DNA of 64,000 bases, taken from positions 2,991 through 66,990 of the forward strand of contig CAJUIV010000003.1 of assembly GCA_910586905.1 (NCBI GenBank), in the 5' to 3' direction. Under the pieces are notes generated by a model. It saw only the letters and a list, made by a program, of their open reading frames with translations, was not told where the DNA came from and did not search any database. Below are positions 16,267-24,525 of the stretch, piece after piece. This DNA comes from an uncultured Christensenellaceae bacterium. Lineage in GTDB: Bacteria > Bacillota > Clostridia > Christensenellales > CAG-314. Each line of letters starts with the position of its first letter. The stretch's first letter is position 1. The translations under genes were made by a program, and so were the position numbers.

Positions 16267-16574
16267 TGGACGGCTTGACTGTACTTGCAATCGTATTGCC
16301 GATTGTAACCGCGGGGCTCACGATAGCCTCGTTTTTTATTGCTCGCAGCGCCGAGGCAAAGAAAAAAGGACACGACGACGGCGAGCTCAAAACCGACATA
16401 TCATACGTAAAGCGTCGGGTGGACGATATACTGCTCGAGCAGCGAGAAATCAACAAAATGCTGGACGCCCACGGGGAACGTATTACCCGGCTGGAGGAAA
16501 GCACAAAGCAAGCCCACAAGCGTATTGACGGGCTGGAAAATAGAATAAGCCGCAAACCCGCGGCAAAGGAGTAA
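16266..16574 (+). CDS. XhlA-like membrane/coiled-coil protein of the lysis region
   Basis: A 102-aa protein with one N-terminal membrane segment (LTVLAIVLPIVTAGLTIASF) followed by a charged coiled coil (RRVDDILLEQREINKML and ERITRLEESTKQAHKRI). Haemolysin XhlA proteins, which act with holins in PBSX-like lysis cassettes, usually have the coil before the membrane segment, so this reversed order makes the name approximate. It is coupled to the genes on both sides, the downstream one being the holin. Confidence 0.65.
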   Translation: MDGLTVLAIVLPIVTAGLTIASFFIARSAEAKKKGHDDGELKTDISYVKRRVDDILLEQREINKMLDAHGERITRLEESTKQAHKRIDGLENRISRKPAAKE

Positions 16575-16577
16575 GTT

Positions 16578-16886
16578 ATGGAAAACCTTATCGAAATTAC
16601 GAGCGTGCCCGTTATCGTGGCAATCGTTTATGCAGCACTGGCTTTATATAAGCACTTTGTAAAAGCCGAAAAGTGGGTGCGCCTTATCCCGTTGTGGGCT
16701 GCGCTGCTGGGCGTCGTGCTCGGTATTGTAGCGTTTTATGCGGTGCCGGCGATTATCCCGGCGGATAACGTGCTGGTGGCTATCCTTGTGGGCGGCGCCT
16801 CGGGGCTCGCTGCGACGGGTACCAATCAGATATACAAGCAGCTCACGAAAGACAAGGACGACCCCGGAAATGACAAAACCGAGTAA
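16578..16886 (+). CDS. Phage holin
   Basis: A 102-aa protein with three predicted membrane segments (ITSVPVIVAIVYAALALY, LIPLWAALLGVVLGIVAFYA, and VLVAILVGGASGLAATG) and a short charged C-terminus (KQLTKDKDDPGNDKTE). This matches small phage holins of the type that end Clostridia siphophage late operons. Holins open the cell membrane so an endolysin can reach the wall. No endolysin gene follows; the prophage ends about 100 nt later. Confidence 0.8.
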   Translation: MENLIEITSVPVIVAIVYAALALYKHFVKAEKWVRLIPLWAALLGVVLGIVAFYAVPAIIPADNVLVAILVGGASGLAATGTNQIYKQLTKDKDDPGNDKTE

Positions 16887-16893
16887 AGAAAAA

Positions 16894-16915
16894 TGCAAGA
16901 GGCTTACCTCTTGCA
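16894..16915. terminator. Perfect 9-bp hairpin after the holin gene
   Basis: tgcaagagg and cctcttgca flank a ctta loop, 8 nt after the holin stop. No T run follows. It probably closes the prophage late transcript or stabilises its 3' end. Confidence 0.5.
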
Positions 16916-16939
16916 AATTATCCCAAATACGCCCCGCCG

Positions 16940-16973
16940 GAACACGTAAAAGGCTTTTTTTACGCCCGTGTTC
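16940..16973 (-). terminator. Bulged hairpin downstream of the tRNA cluster
   Basis: Outer arms gaacac/gtgttc and inner arms gtaaaa/ttttac form one stem with a 4-nt bulge. It lies 16 nt beyond the 3' end of tRNA-Tyr in the direction of tRNA transcription and may stop that transcript. If the prophage junction is at the tRNA, this hairpin is phage DNA. Confidence 0.4.
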
Positions 16974-16988
16974 GTATTTGTAAGTGTT

Positions 16989-17073
16989 TGGTGGGAGGGG
17001 GTGGATTCGAACCACCGAAGTCGGAGACGACAGATTTACAGTCTGTTCCCTTTGGCCGCTCGGGAACCCTCCC
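16989..17073 (-). tRNA. tRNA-Tyr (anticodon GTA), probable prophage attachment site
   Basis: A cloverleaf of 85 nt with acceptor arms gggaggg/ccctccc, a long variable arm as in Tyr tRNAs, anticodon loop ctGTAaa, T arm ggttcgaatcc and encoded CCA. Its 3' end is the first chromosomal gene met when leaving the prophage. The 3' halves of tRNA genes are classic integration targets for tyrosine integrases, so attR probably lies in 16989-17030. Confidence 0.95.
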
Positions 17074-17122
17074 AAATATTCGGTTTGTTTCCTTATAACA
17101 CAAAAAGTCTTAATAAAAAAAA

Positions 17123-17199
17123 TGGAGCTGGTGAATGGAATCGAACCATCAACCTATTGATTACAAATCAATTGCTCTGCCTGATTGAGCTACACCAGC
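17123..17199 (-). tRNA. tRNA-Thr (anticodon TGT)
   Basis: Acceptor arms gctggtg/caccagc, D arm tagctcaatcaggcagagc, anticodon stem-loop ttgatTTGTAAatcaa with TGT, T arm ggttcgattcc, and encoded CCA. Second gene of the minus-strand cluster counted from its 3' end. Confidence 0.94.
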
Positions 17200-17224
17200 G
17201 TTAATTATATTATTTCCAATGTAG

Positions 17225-17300
17225 TGGTGCTTCGGGGCGGAATTGAACCACCGACACGGGGATTTTCAGTCCCCTGCTCTACCGACTGAGCTACCGAAGC
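17225..17300 (-). tRNA. tRNA-Phe (anticodon GAA)
   Basis: Acceptor arms gcttcgg/ccgaagc, anticodon loop ctGAAaa inside a ggggA..tcccc-type stem, T arm ggttcaattcc, and encoded CCA. 76 nt. Confidence 0.94.
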
Positions 17301-17307
17301 AAAACAT

Positions 17308-17384
17308 TGGCGACCCGGAAGGGACTCGAACCCTCGACCTCCAGCGTGACAGGCTGGCGTACTAACCATCTGTACTACCGGGCC
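17308..17384 (-). tRNA. tRNA-Asp (anticodon GTC)
   Basis: Acceptor arms ggcccgg/ccgggtc (one G-U pair), anticodon loop ctGTCac, T arm ggttcgagtcc, discriminator G as is usual for tRNA-Asp, and encoded CCA. Only 7 nt separate it from tRNA-Phe. Confidence 0.94.
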
Positions 17385-17403
17385 AAATATAAGATTTTGC
17401 GTA

Positions 17404-17480
17404 TGGTGGGCCTTCAGGGACTTGAACCCCGGACCAATCGGTTATGAGCCGACCGCTCTGACCAACTGAGCTAAAGGCCC
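17404..17480 (-). tRNA. tRNA with CAT anticodon (tRNA-Ile2 preferred, or elongator tRNA-Met)
   Basis: Acceptor arms gggcctt/aaggccc, D arm tagctcagttggtcagagc, anticodon loop ctCATaa, T arm ggttcaagtcc and encoded CCA. The gctcataacc loop and the ggncctt acceptor resemble bacterial tRNA-Ile2, whose C34 is changed to lysidine by TilS, more than elongator Met tRNAs. An initiator is excluded by the paired acceptor end. The choice is inference. Confidence 0.85.
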
Positions 17481-17504
17481 CAACTATTTGCTAGCGAAAT
17501 AGAT

Positions 17505-17581
17505 TGGTCGGGGTGAAGAGATTCGAACTCCCGACCCCATGGTCCCAAACCACGTGCGCTACCAAACTGCGCTACACCCCG
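17505..17581 (-). tRNA. tRNA-Pro (anticodon TGG)
   Basis: Acceptor arms cggggtg/caccccg, D arm tagcgcagtttggtagcgc, anticodon loop ttTGGga on a cgtgg/ccatg stem, T arm agttcgaatct and encoded CCA. It is the promoter-proximal gene of the cluster. Confidence 0.94.
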
Positions 17582-17602
17582 ATGTTTTTCATCAGCTTGT
17601 TT

Positions 17603-17631
17603 ATCTTACAATATTTTAAGATATATGTCAA
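17603..17631 (-). promoter_or_regulatory. Promoter of the six-tRNA cluster
   Basis: On the minus strand TTGACA (17626-17631) is followed after 17 bp by TAAGAT (17603-17608), with the first tRNA 22 nt further on. This is a near-consensus housekeeping sigma promoter. Confidence 0.85.
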
Positions 17632-18160
17632 CTTTTTTTAAAAAGTTTTTGTAAAAAAATATAACGAAACTATGTTTGTATACTGCTATCTACATTGATA
17701 CCGGAAGCGGTGATAGCGATAATGTTGCGATAAAGTAATTGCGGCTACGAACGTAGAAATTTACCGTTAAGAAAATAATAAGTATACCGAACAGTATCTG
17801 CTATTTTACAAAGAGACATAACCGCAGTCTGTATGTATTTACAAATAAATCAATATTATAAACAATTTATCGCCGTTTAATATATATAAATCTTCCATTA
17901 TTGTTTAAAACAATTAGACTGACTAGAAAGAGAGGCTCTGATGAATATACATATGATATTTTTAATCGTATAACTTTTCAATCGTATTTAACGAATTAAA
18001 AATTCGTACTGTATCTTCGTTCAAACGGCGGAATTACAATTTTACAGTGCGACAAAAAAGATTTATTCTTGACTTTTATTTGAGTTTAATTTATTATTTA
18101 ATCAACAAATAGCGGCGTTTAATATACGTTTTGTATAACGTATTGCCGGGAGAGGAAAAT
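17632..18160. other. AT-rich intergenic region between tRNA cluster and rhomboid gene
   Basis: No ORF of note and no recognised RNA. Apart from the rhomboid promoter at 18069-18097 I see only AT-rich sequence. Confidence 0.6.
18069..18097 (+). promoter_or_regulatory. Promoter of the rhomboid gene
   Basis: TTGACT (18069-18074), a 17-bp spacer, then TATTAT (18092-18097), about 63 nt before the ATG. Confidence 0.6.
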
Positions 18161-18910
18161 ATGAAGCACAAGTTTAACGTCAAAAATCTTTTGACTGTAA
18201 CTAACTTAATGATGATTATATTACTCGTACTATACTTTTTGGATAGATTTTTACCGTTTCCGGAGGGGTATACAGGCTATGACGCATGGCTTGACGATAC
18301 GCCTCCCGCTTTTAACTATATTTTCGGTAGTTGCGGCGGCTTGCTTACCAATTATATGGCTATGAACGTCGGCGCAGCCGTAAACGGAACTGCGTTCTAC
18401 CGTAATTTTACTTGTATTTTGCTGCATGGACATGTTTTGCATTTGATAGCAAACTTAGTGGGATTGTATTTTATAGGCAACTACACGGAAAAGCGATTCG
18501 GATGGTGGATTATGTTGATACTTTTCGTAGTTACGGCTTTTCTGGAGAGTATTATTACCGACCCGCTGTATGTTGCAATGTTTCCCTCGAAAGCCGAAGA
18601 AGTCGCTGCCACTCCAAGCATGGGAGCTTCCGGAGGGATTTTCGGTTTGATTGGCGTTTCCCTTGCGGCAATTTTCTTTGATATAAAAAGCTTTAAAAAG
18701 ATAGGAATGCCTACGATTATAGTTATGGCAATATACGGTTTTCTTACTACGTACGTCGTAAGTTTAGGGTGGACCACTTTGTGTCATAACGTAGCTTTGA
18801 TAGTCGGTTTAGTTGTAGGGACGCTACTGATTTTGCCTTTTTATCTTCTTAAAAAGGGCAAATTCGCTACTCAAACCGAAATTTCGGAAAATAATACAAA
18901 CGACATATGA
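18161..18910 (+). CDS. Rhomboid-family intramembrane serine protease
   Basis: A 249-aa polytopic membrane protein. The ATG at 18161 is chosen over an upstream TTG because gggagagg lies 6-8 nt before it. The rhomboid fold is shown by HGHVLHLIANLVGL in the second membrane helix, the catalytic motif GASGGIFGL (Ser157) and a later CHNVALIVGLVVG (His209), giving the Ser-His dyad. Six membrane segments are plausible. Rhomboids cut substrates within the membrane; the substrate is unknown. Its stop overlaps the start of the next gene (ATGA), so the two are probably cotranscribed. Confidence 0.9.
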   Translation: MKHKFNVKNLLTVTNLMMIILLVLYFLDRFLPFPEGYTGYDAWLDDTPPAFNYIFGSCGGLLTNYMAMNVGAAVNGTAFYRNFTCILLHGHVLHLIANLVGLYFIGNYTEKRFGWWIMLILFVVTAFLESIITDPLYVAMFPSKAEEVAATPSMGASGGIFGLIGVSLAAIFFDIKSFKKIGMPTIIVMAIYGFLTTYVVSLGWTTLCHNVALIVGLVVGTLLILPFYLLKKGKFATQTEISENNTNDI

Positions 18911-20348
18911 ATAAGTACAATTTTGACGCAACCTTTTCGATGGACGCTTTTTTAAAAGCTTACAATGAAAGAGTCGGTAAAGAACATATCACTAAAAACT
19001 ATCCGTATAAATTGCAATACGATACCGGCGAAGAATTTGTATCGTTGCGATGGGAACTGTATTCCGCCAAATTAGATATTTTAAAATGTTTCCTCATATT
19101 AAGAGTGAATACGAAAAGAGAGCGTCGTACGTAAAATATTCTAAGCCATTGGGACATCTTGGCGCGGTGATGCCATCGCTTGTAAGGCATATTTCCGTTA
19201 ATAAGCGTATTCCCAAATTATATAATGCGCCGCCAAAAAAAGTCGATGCATACGGCAACACACTTAGCTATAATCAATTCGTTTTCGACGCAAGCGGAAG
19301 TCTTTTAATGATAAAAGATTTTTGGGGCGATAAACTGCAATTTGTTTTGTACGTCGTAGAAACGGACGGCTGCAAGTATGTGATGGACCTGAACGAATTT
19401 GATGACGACGCGTGTTATATGTGTCGTATGAGGTATGACGGTACTAGGCTTACGCGTTACGACGAATACGAAGCGGTGGCTGACGGCGGGTTTTATTACA
19501 GCGAAATATATTATAATCTTGAAAACAAGCTATATTGTACGGCTATGTTTTTGCAGCATAGATTCGAGCGTATTCCCGATTGTTTGGCCGGCGATATTAG
19601 TTATATCGAACATTATTATGAAAGCCGTCGTTCCGAGTTTTTGCCTAAATTAAAGTTATCCGTTACCGACAAAGATACGCCCGTTTTCGTGTACGCGTAC
19701 GAGCTGTCGTTAAAAGAACGTGATAAAGCGGAGCGTATTGACGAAACGTCTATTTATAGCGGTGAATCAAAGACGATTTTTCCCAAGAAAATTGTGTGTA
19801 AATTTTCTCTGCCTAATACGCGGCAGTCGTTTACACGTTTCAAACAGTTGCTTAAGCAGTGTGATTCAGATTATGAAAAAGGAATTTCTTTCGGCGCGTT
19901 TTGGCAAATACTTAAAGACTTTATACTTGCTGAAAAATACGATTGCGCCGACGATTCCGTGTTATGGGAACCGGAAGGATTTTGCAATACTTTACCCAAA
20001 CAGCTGTTGGAAAATTTTGATTTTCTGAAAGTTTTATTAAACGACAGTGAATCATGCGACTTATGTAATCGGGAATTGGCAAAATTTAAAGAACAGTCAG
20101 ACCGTATCGGTATACACGTTGCGCGGCAGTTTGTCCACGAAGACGATTACGGACAATACGAGTATATGGAGCAATTAAATATAGACTTTAACGTGTCGGT
20201 GTATGAGGCAAATGGAGAAATATTGGGGACGATTTGGTCGGAAAACGATTACGATGAATTTTTTTCTCGTATAGAAAACAGCAGAGAATTCAAATCGATT
20301 GTTCCTGACCAAATTATAAAACTTAAAATACGTTTCGGTAAAGTGTAG
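18907..20348 (+). pseudogene. Unknown protein, frameshifted near codon 60 (about 480 aa if restored)
   Basis: Two overlapping frames, 18907-19134 and one open from 19050 to 20348, read as one protein if one base is added in the run tattttaaaatg at about 19077-19090: AKLDILK then continues as MFPHIKSEYEK. As given, the first frame stops after 75 aa. The downstream ATG within the second frame has no good ribosome site. The restored protein has no signal peptide or membrane segment, is rich in Tyr and acidic residues, and has scattered Cys (CDLCN). I do not recognise the family. It may be a real pseudogene or an assembly error in a homopolymer; its long intact second frame favours a recent or artefactual shift. 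Confidence 0.65.
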
Positions 20349-20585
20349 ATAATATGTTTGGATTAAATGCGGTATTATAAATATATCTTTTAGAAAATAA
20401 TATTGCGTTGAAGAGTATAATAAGTACAATGCCAAACTCAAAAATCAGGCGTTTTTCCGGTTATGTTTAATTATCTTGACGTTTCAGTTTATATCTTTTT
20501 GAAGTGTTATATGTTGGAATAAATGCATAAAAATATAACATTGCTGCATATATAACGCTTGTCAAGTTTAAAAATGGAGTAGAGT

Positions 20586-20783
20586 ATGAAACAACTTTCC
20601 TTAATTAAAGAGAACTGCCCTCAAAATCACAAGTGTCCATCAGTGGCGATTTGTCCTGTTGGGGCTTTAACGCAAACTGATTTCGGCGCACCGGAGATAA
20701 ATCACGAAAAATGTATCAGATGCGGAAAATGCGCTACTTTTTGTCCTAAAAAAGCGCTTGTAATGCGTGATTTAAACCAATAA
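20586..20783 (+). CDS. Small 4Fe-4S ferredoxin-like protein
   Basis: A 65-aa protein behind ggagtagagt. The C-terminal half has a canonical CIRCGKCATFCP motif (Cys 43, 46, 49, 53). The N-terminal half has only three cysteines in a stretched pattern (CPQNHKC, then ICPVGAL; Cys 11, 17, 23), so seven in total rather than the eight of a two-cluster ferredoxin. This form recurs in Clostridia, and probably one cluster is standard and the other incomplete or altered. It stands alone, with no redox partner next to it. Electron transfer is inferred. Confidence 0.85.
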   Translation: MKQLSLIKENCPQNHKCPSVAICPVGALTQTDFGAPEINHEKCIRCGKCATFCPKKALVMRDLNQ

Positions 20784-21083
20784 CTGTTTGTCAACGCGTT
20801 AATTTTCCGATTATCGTTTTGGTAAAATGCGGTTTAAGCGGAAAATGATATGAGATTTTTGATATCAGGTTACGGTTTTTTGGGCGAAGTACGTTAAGTC
20901 GCCTAAATTACATATTGTAAACTGAATAATACTGTAATAATTTAACGCTAAAAACTACAATTTGACAATATTGAAATTTTAGAACGCAAAGTTGTAGTGT
21001 GAAAACTTATTGAATGTTTGAAATGTCTCAAACTAATCTTAACGCCGATAAAGTGCTGATTATCGTATAGGCGCTAATAATGT
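20784..21083. other. Intergenic region between two convergent genes
   Basis: Three hundred AT-rich bases between the ferredoxin stop and the 3' end of the minus-strand deacetylase. I see no ORF, RNA or clear terminator. Confidence 0.5.
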
Positions 21084-21929
21084 TTATTTAATATTTTCTA
21101 TCTTTGCAAATACGGTATCGACGTCGTATAATCCGCTGCGGTTGATTCGTTTAAGTTTGTATAAGCTTTGTTTTTCGCCTTTTTTGATGCAACTGACACC
21201 CTCGTTGCAAGTTAACATTATTCTAAATCCCATATTTTCTAATGTTTTTTCCGCAAGTTGATTGTATTTACCGAACGGATAAGCAAGTACTTTACATTGT
21301 TTGCCCGTGTTTTCGAAAAGTATTTTTTGCAGTTTTCCGATGTCGCTTTGTAATGCCCGTACGTACTGTTCGTCGGTTTCGCCGCATTTTTGGGAAATAC
21401 CGAATCGCGGTTTGTAATTATGCATATTGTAGGTGTGATTTCCTATTTCGAATACGTTACCGTGTGAAAGTTCGGCAATTTCTTCCCAAGTAACGTGAGA
21501 ATAGTTGGGGTTATCGGTATCTCCGGATGCGGTGGTGAAATCGGAGAATTTTCCTATTACGTTTATGAGCGCTTTAAGACCGTACTTTTCCAGCAACGGC
21601 TTTGCATAATAAATATTATTATAATGTCCGTCGTCAAACGTGATAAGTATCGGTTTGGGCGGCAACGCTCCTTTGCCGTCTACATAATCGACGATTTGCT
21701 GCGTTGTAACGGAAGTGTATCCTTTGTCTACTATACGTTTAAAATCTTGTTCGAGCTGAGCGGGCGACACTATATAAGTTCCGCTTTTGCTTTTTAAGAC
21801 GCTATGGTACATAAGTATCGGAAGCGATACTGTATTCGTATCGGGCATTTGCTCTGCAGCGGATGCGTTTGACGGTATCAAGCACAATAATAGTGCGGTT
21901 AGCAATAAAATCACAAATGCTTTTTTCAT
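21084..21929 (-). CDS. Secreted polysaccharide deacetylase (NodB domain)
   Basis: A 281-aa protein with an N-terminal signal peptide (MKKAFVILLLTALLLCLIPS, then ASA before AEQ). The carbohydrate esterase 4 domain shows YHSV, ITFDDG (Asp99, Asp100) and EIGNHTYNMH (His165, His170), the metal-binding set of peptidoglycan or chitin-type deacetylases, and LAYPFGKYN near the end. It probably removes acetyl groups from peptidoglycan or another wall polymer outside the membrane. It is a single-gene unit on the minus strand. No Shine-Dalgarno is seen before the ATG; TATACT lies 6 nt upstream. Confidence 0.88.
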   Translation of the reverse strand: MKKAFVILLLTALLLCLIPSNASAAEQMPDTNTVSLPILMYHSVLKSKSGTYIVSPAQLEQDFKRIVDKGYTSVTTQQIVDYVDGKGALPPKPILITFDDGHYNNIYYAKPLLEKYGLKALINVIGKFSDFTTASGDTDNPNYSHVTWEEIAELSHGNVFEIGNHTYNMHNYKPRFGISQKCGETDEQYVRALQSDIGKLQKILFENTGKQCKVLAYPFGKYNQLAEKTLENMGFRIMLTCNEGVSCIKKGEKQSLYKLKRINRSGLYDVDTVFAKIENIK

Positions 21930-22319
21930 AATCTAAGTATATGTAACTTGCAAATTTTTATAATTATCACTAAAAATCGTTGTTTATAGAATAATATTAC
22001 AGACATAATAGTTAAATACGAATAAAATAACCGATTGTGCAGAATACTGAGCTTATATTTAAAAGATATACTCAAAAATAACGATACATTTTATTTGATT
22101 ATTACGCGCGTATAACGTTTTTTACTTTGCCGTTGACGTAAGACTTGCACTTTGAATATGTGGTGCAGTATACCAGACTAAGTAACGAGCCTAAGTATAG
22201 GAGAGATTTGTTATTCGGTTGTATTGTTAATTTGATTTTTTTATAGCGTCGTTTTTCGTATTCGTTTTAATTCTAAATAAATCCGTATATTTTTAATCTT
22301 TTTATATCACAATATCAGT
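21930..22319. other. Intergenic region between divergent deacetylase and ytfI-like genes
   Basis: About 390 AT-rich bases that must hold both promoters. I cannot place a near-consensus promoter with confidence and see no RNA gene. Confidence 0.5.
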
Positions 22320-22835
22320 ATGGTAGTTTGCACTGCAGCGTTGATATTTGTATTGTTGGCTTTTGCCCCAATACGCATCCGTGTGAACGTCAAAGTATAT
22401 TTTCACAAACTTAAGGCGTGTATAAACGCGCGAATTTATCGCGTGAAAGTTTTTAACGAAACTGTTTTAGTGCGCGGGGTAAAGCTTATATGCGACGGTA
22501 CGGTGAAAACGGAAGTAAATATGATGCAAATAAACGCCGATAATGGAGTCAATTTGTTAAAATGCGTAACGATAGATAGTTTGAGCGTATCGGTTCTAAA
22601 CAATTTGTCAAACGTTTCCGCGCAAGCGATTTTAGCGGAAAATATAATCTGCGCATTAGCTACGCGCATTGCGTGCGGCGTATCATGTTGTCGGATTTCT
22701 TCGCGGGTTTTGGCTTGCATAGAAGAAAGTAACGCGCGTATTCAAATCGCGTCAAGTTTCAACGTTGCAGAACTATCATTTCGTTTGCTTAAACAAGGAG
22801 TACAATTATGGATGCGCAAATCAGCGAAATCGTAG
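22320..22835 (+). CDS. YtfI-like (DUF2953) protein
   Basis: A 171-aa protein with an N-terminal membrane segment (TAALIFVLLAFAPIRIRVNV), then a beta-rich soluble part. Size, topology and position directly before gerW match the YtfI/DUF2953 proteins of spore-forming Bacillota, which share an operon with gerW. Sequence similarity itself is weak by eye. The start is uncertain because no Shine-Dalgarno precedes the ATG. It overlaps gerW by 28 nt. Confidence 0.6.
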   Translation: MVVCTAALIFVLLAFAPIRIRVNVKVYFHKLKACINARIYRVKVFNETVLVRGVKLICDGTVKTEVNMMQINADNGVNLLKCVTIDSLSVSVLNNLSNVSAQAILAENIICALATRIACGVSCCRISSRVLACIEESNARIQIASSFNVAELSFRLLKQGVQLWMRKSAKS

Positions 22836-23179
22836 AAGCGGCGGTTTCCAATTTAAGTAAAGTTGCCGAAGTCAATACTATTATAGGTAAACCTCTTGTT
22901 ACTATGGACGGCACGACGGTTTTGCCTGTTTCGCAAATAAATTTCGCTTTTATGGCCGGCGGAGGCGAATACGGAAATAAGAATCGCAAGCGAAATTTTA
23001 ATAGCGATATCGATAGTAATTTTGCCGGCGGTTCGGGCGGAGGAGCGAGTTTAACCCCCGTGTGTTTTTTAGTTATCAATAAAGACGGAGTAAAAGTATT
23101 GGACACGGAACGAAGCAATACGTTTGAAAAGATTTTCGACGTAGCGAAAGACGTTGTAAATACTTTTAAAAAAGACTGA
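22808..23179 (+). CDS. gerW: GerW-family sporulation protein (YtfJ)
   Basis: A 123-aa protein with aaggag 8 nt before the ATG. The pattern is that of YtfJ/GerW: an N-terminal helix, NTIIGKPLVTMDGTTVLPVS, a Gly-rich loop (FAGGSGGGASLTPV) and VCFLVINKDGVKVL. In Bacillus subtilis the protein is needed for efficient germination in L-alanine. It overlaps the upstream ytfI-like gene and abuts the carboxypeptidase gene (1-nt overlap), so the three form one operon. Its presence supports a spore-forming host. Confidence 0.9.
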   Translation: MDAQISEIVEAAVSNLSKVAEVNTIIGKPLVTMDGTTVLPVSQINFAFMAGGGEYGNKNRKRNFNSDIDSNFAGGSGGGASLTPVCFLVINKDGVKVLDTERSNTFEKIFDVAKDVVNTFKKD

Positions 23180-24216
23180 TGAAAAAAGACGGAACTTACA
23201 AATTATTTATTATAGCGGCTTTTATTTTTATACTGTTGATGACCGGCGGAATGTTTGCATTCGGCGAGCAGCCTGAGTTCGCCACGTCTGCGCGAAGCGC
23301 CGTAGTAATGGAGCGTTCGTCTAACCGAATTTTGTACGAAAAAAATGCTGACGAACATTTGCCGATGGCAAGTACAACCAAAATCGTTACTGCTTTTACG
23401 GTTATAAATAATTGCAATTTGGACGACGTAGTGGAAATACCTCCCGAAGCTTGCGGAATAGAAGGCTCTTCTATATATTTAAGAAGCGGCGAACATTTAA
23501 CCGTTCTCGAGTTACTGTACGGCTTGATGCTGCGCAGCGGTAACGACGCTGCGGTCGCATTGGCGTTGCACACTTCGGGAAGTATAGAAAAATTTGCCGA
23601 ACTTATGAACTGTACCGCGAGAAAACTGGGTTGCGTCGACAGTAATTTCGTAAATCCGCACGGTCTTCACGACGATAATCATTATACGTCTGCAAAGGAT
23701 TTGGCAACTATAACTTGCGAGGCTTTAAAAAATCCTGTGTTTAAAAAAATAGTTTCTGCCAGAACGTATCGAATAGCTAACGAAGGGTTTGAATACGACA
23801 GAGTTTTGGTTAACAAAAATAAGCTTCTGACTAATTTTGAATATGCCGACGGGGTAAAAACCGGATATACTAAAAAAGCCGGCAGATGTTTTGTTGGCAG
23901 CGCTACTCGTAACGGTATGCAGGTTGTGGTAGTCGTGCTGAACTGCGGACCTATGTTCGAAGAAACGGAGTCAATGCTTAATACGGCGTTTTCAAATTAC
24001 AGGTATGTAAATGTTGTTCCTCAAAATAAAGTATGCGGATATATAAAGAAGAACGGAAAGAACGTATATTACGTTTGCCGAGAGCGTTTCTCTTATCCAA
24101 TCAAAGACGATGAAACGTTAACGACAGAAATTGAATTAAACTGCGATAGGCAGGAAATACGCATATCGTTAAACGGCAAATTGATTTGTTCTCGTGATTT
24201 GACTCCGTTAAGTTGA
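23179..24216 (+). CDS. D-alanyl-D-alanine carboxypeptidase (DacF-like)
   Basis: A 345-aa low-molecular-mass penicillin-binding protein with a signal or anchor segment (KLFIIAAFIFILLMTGGMFA). The three active-site motifs are present: MASTTKIV (Ser65, Lys68), RSGNDAA (Ser120, Asn122) and GVKTGYT. It trims the terminal D-Ala from peptidoglycan stem peptides outside the membrane. Its operon with gerW points to a role in the spore cortex or forespore envelope, as for DacF or DacB. A terminator follows. Confidence 0.92.
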   Translation: MKKDGTYKLFIIAAFIFILLMTGGMFAFGEQPEFATSARSAVVMERSSNRILYEKNADEHLPMASTTKIVTAFTVINNCNLDDVVEIPPEACGIEGSSIYLRSGEHLTVLELLYGLMLRSGNDAAVALALHTSGSIEKFAELMNCTARKLGCVDSNFVNPHGLHDDNHYTSAKDLATITCEALKNPVFKKIVSARTYRIANEGFEYDRVLVNKNKLLTNFEYADGVKTGYTKKAGRCFVGSATRNGMQVVVVVLNCGPMFEETESMLNTAFSNYRYVNVVPQNKVCGYIKKNGKNVYYVCRERFSYPIKDDETLTTEIELNCDRQEIRISLNGKLICSRDLTPLS

Positions 24217-24241
24217 AATTTATAACAAAAAATTCTGTTTT

Positions 24242-24280
24242 AGACTAGGGATTTGACAATATCAAATCCCGTCTTTTTTT
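24242..24280 (+). terminator. Terminator of the ytfI-gerW-carboxypeptidase operon
   Basis: gggatttga/tcaaatccc around a 5-nt loop, extended by agac/gtct outside a 2-nt bulge, followed by seven T. Confidence 0.9.
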
Positions 24281-24525
24281 ATAGAGATTATTATAAAAAA
24301 TATATTATATATTACTGACGTTTTGGTAAACGCTTGCTTTTTTTTTGATAAACAGTTACTATTGTATTATAAGAAATATTAGGTTGATGCACAGAACCGT
24401 TTAAGATAGAAGCCGTCGATTTTAAATGCGGCTGTTGCGTATAAAAAAACGTATGCGTTATGCGCGCGTTGTCGGATTGCCGCGGCGTAGGTTGTATTAC
24501 GTATAGAATTAGGGTGAAAAGTATT

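Noticed and set aside
17404..17480. Initiator tRNA-Met
   Set aside because: The first acceptor pair is a normal G-C pair and the three G-C pairs of the initiator anticodon stem are absent. It is an elongator-type CAT tRNA, probably Ile2.
18907..20348. Programmed ribosomal frameshift
   Set aside because: A slippery heptamer (X-XXY-YYZ) in the right frame with a downstream structure is not seen. A lost base in the A run explains the data more simply.
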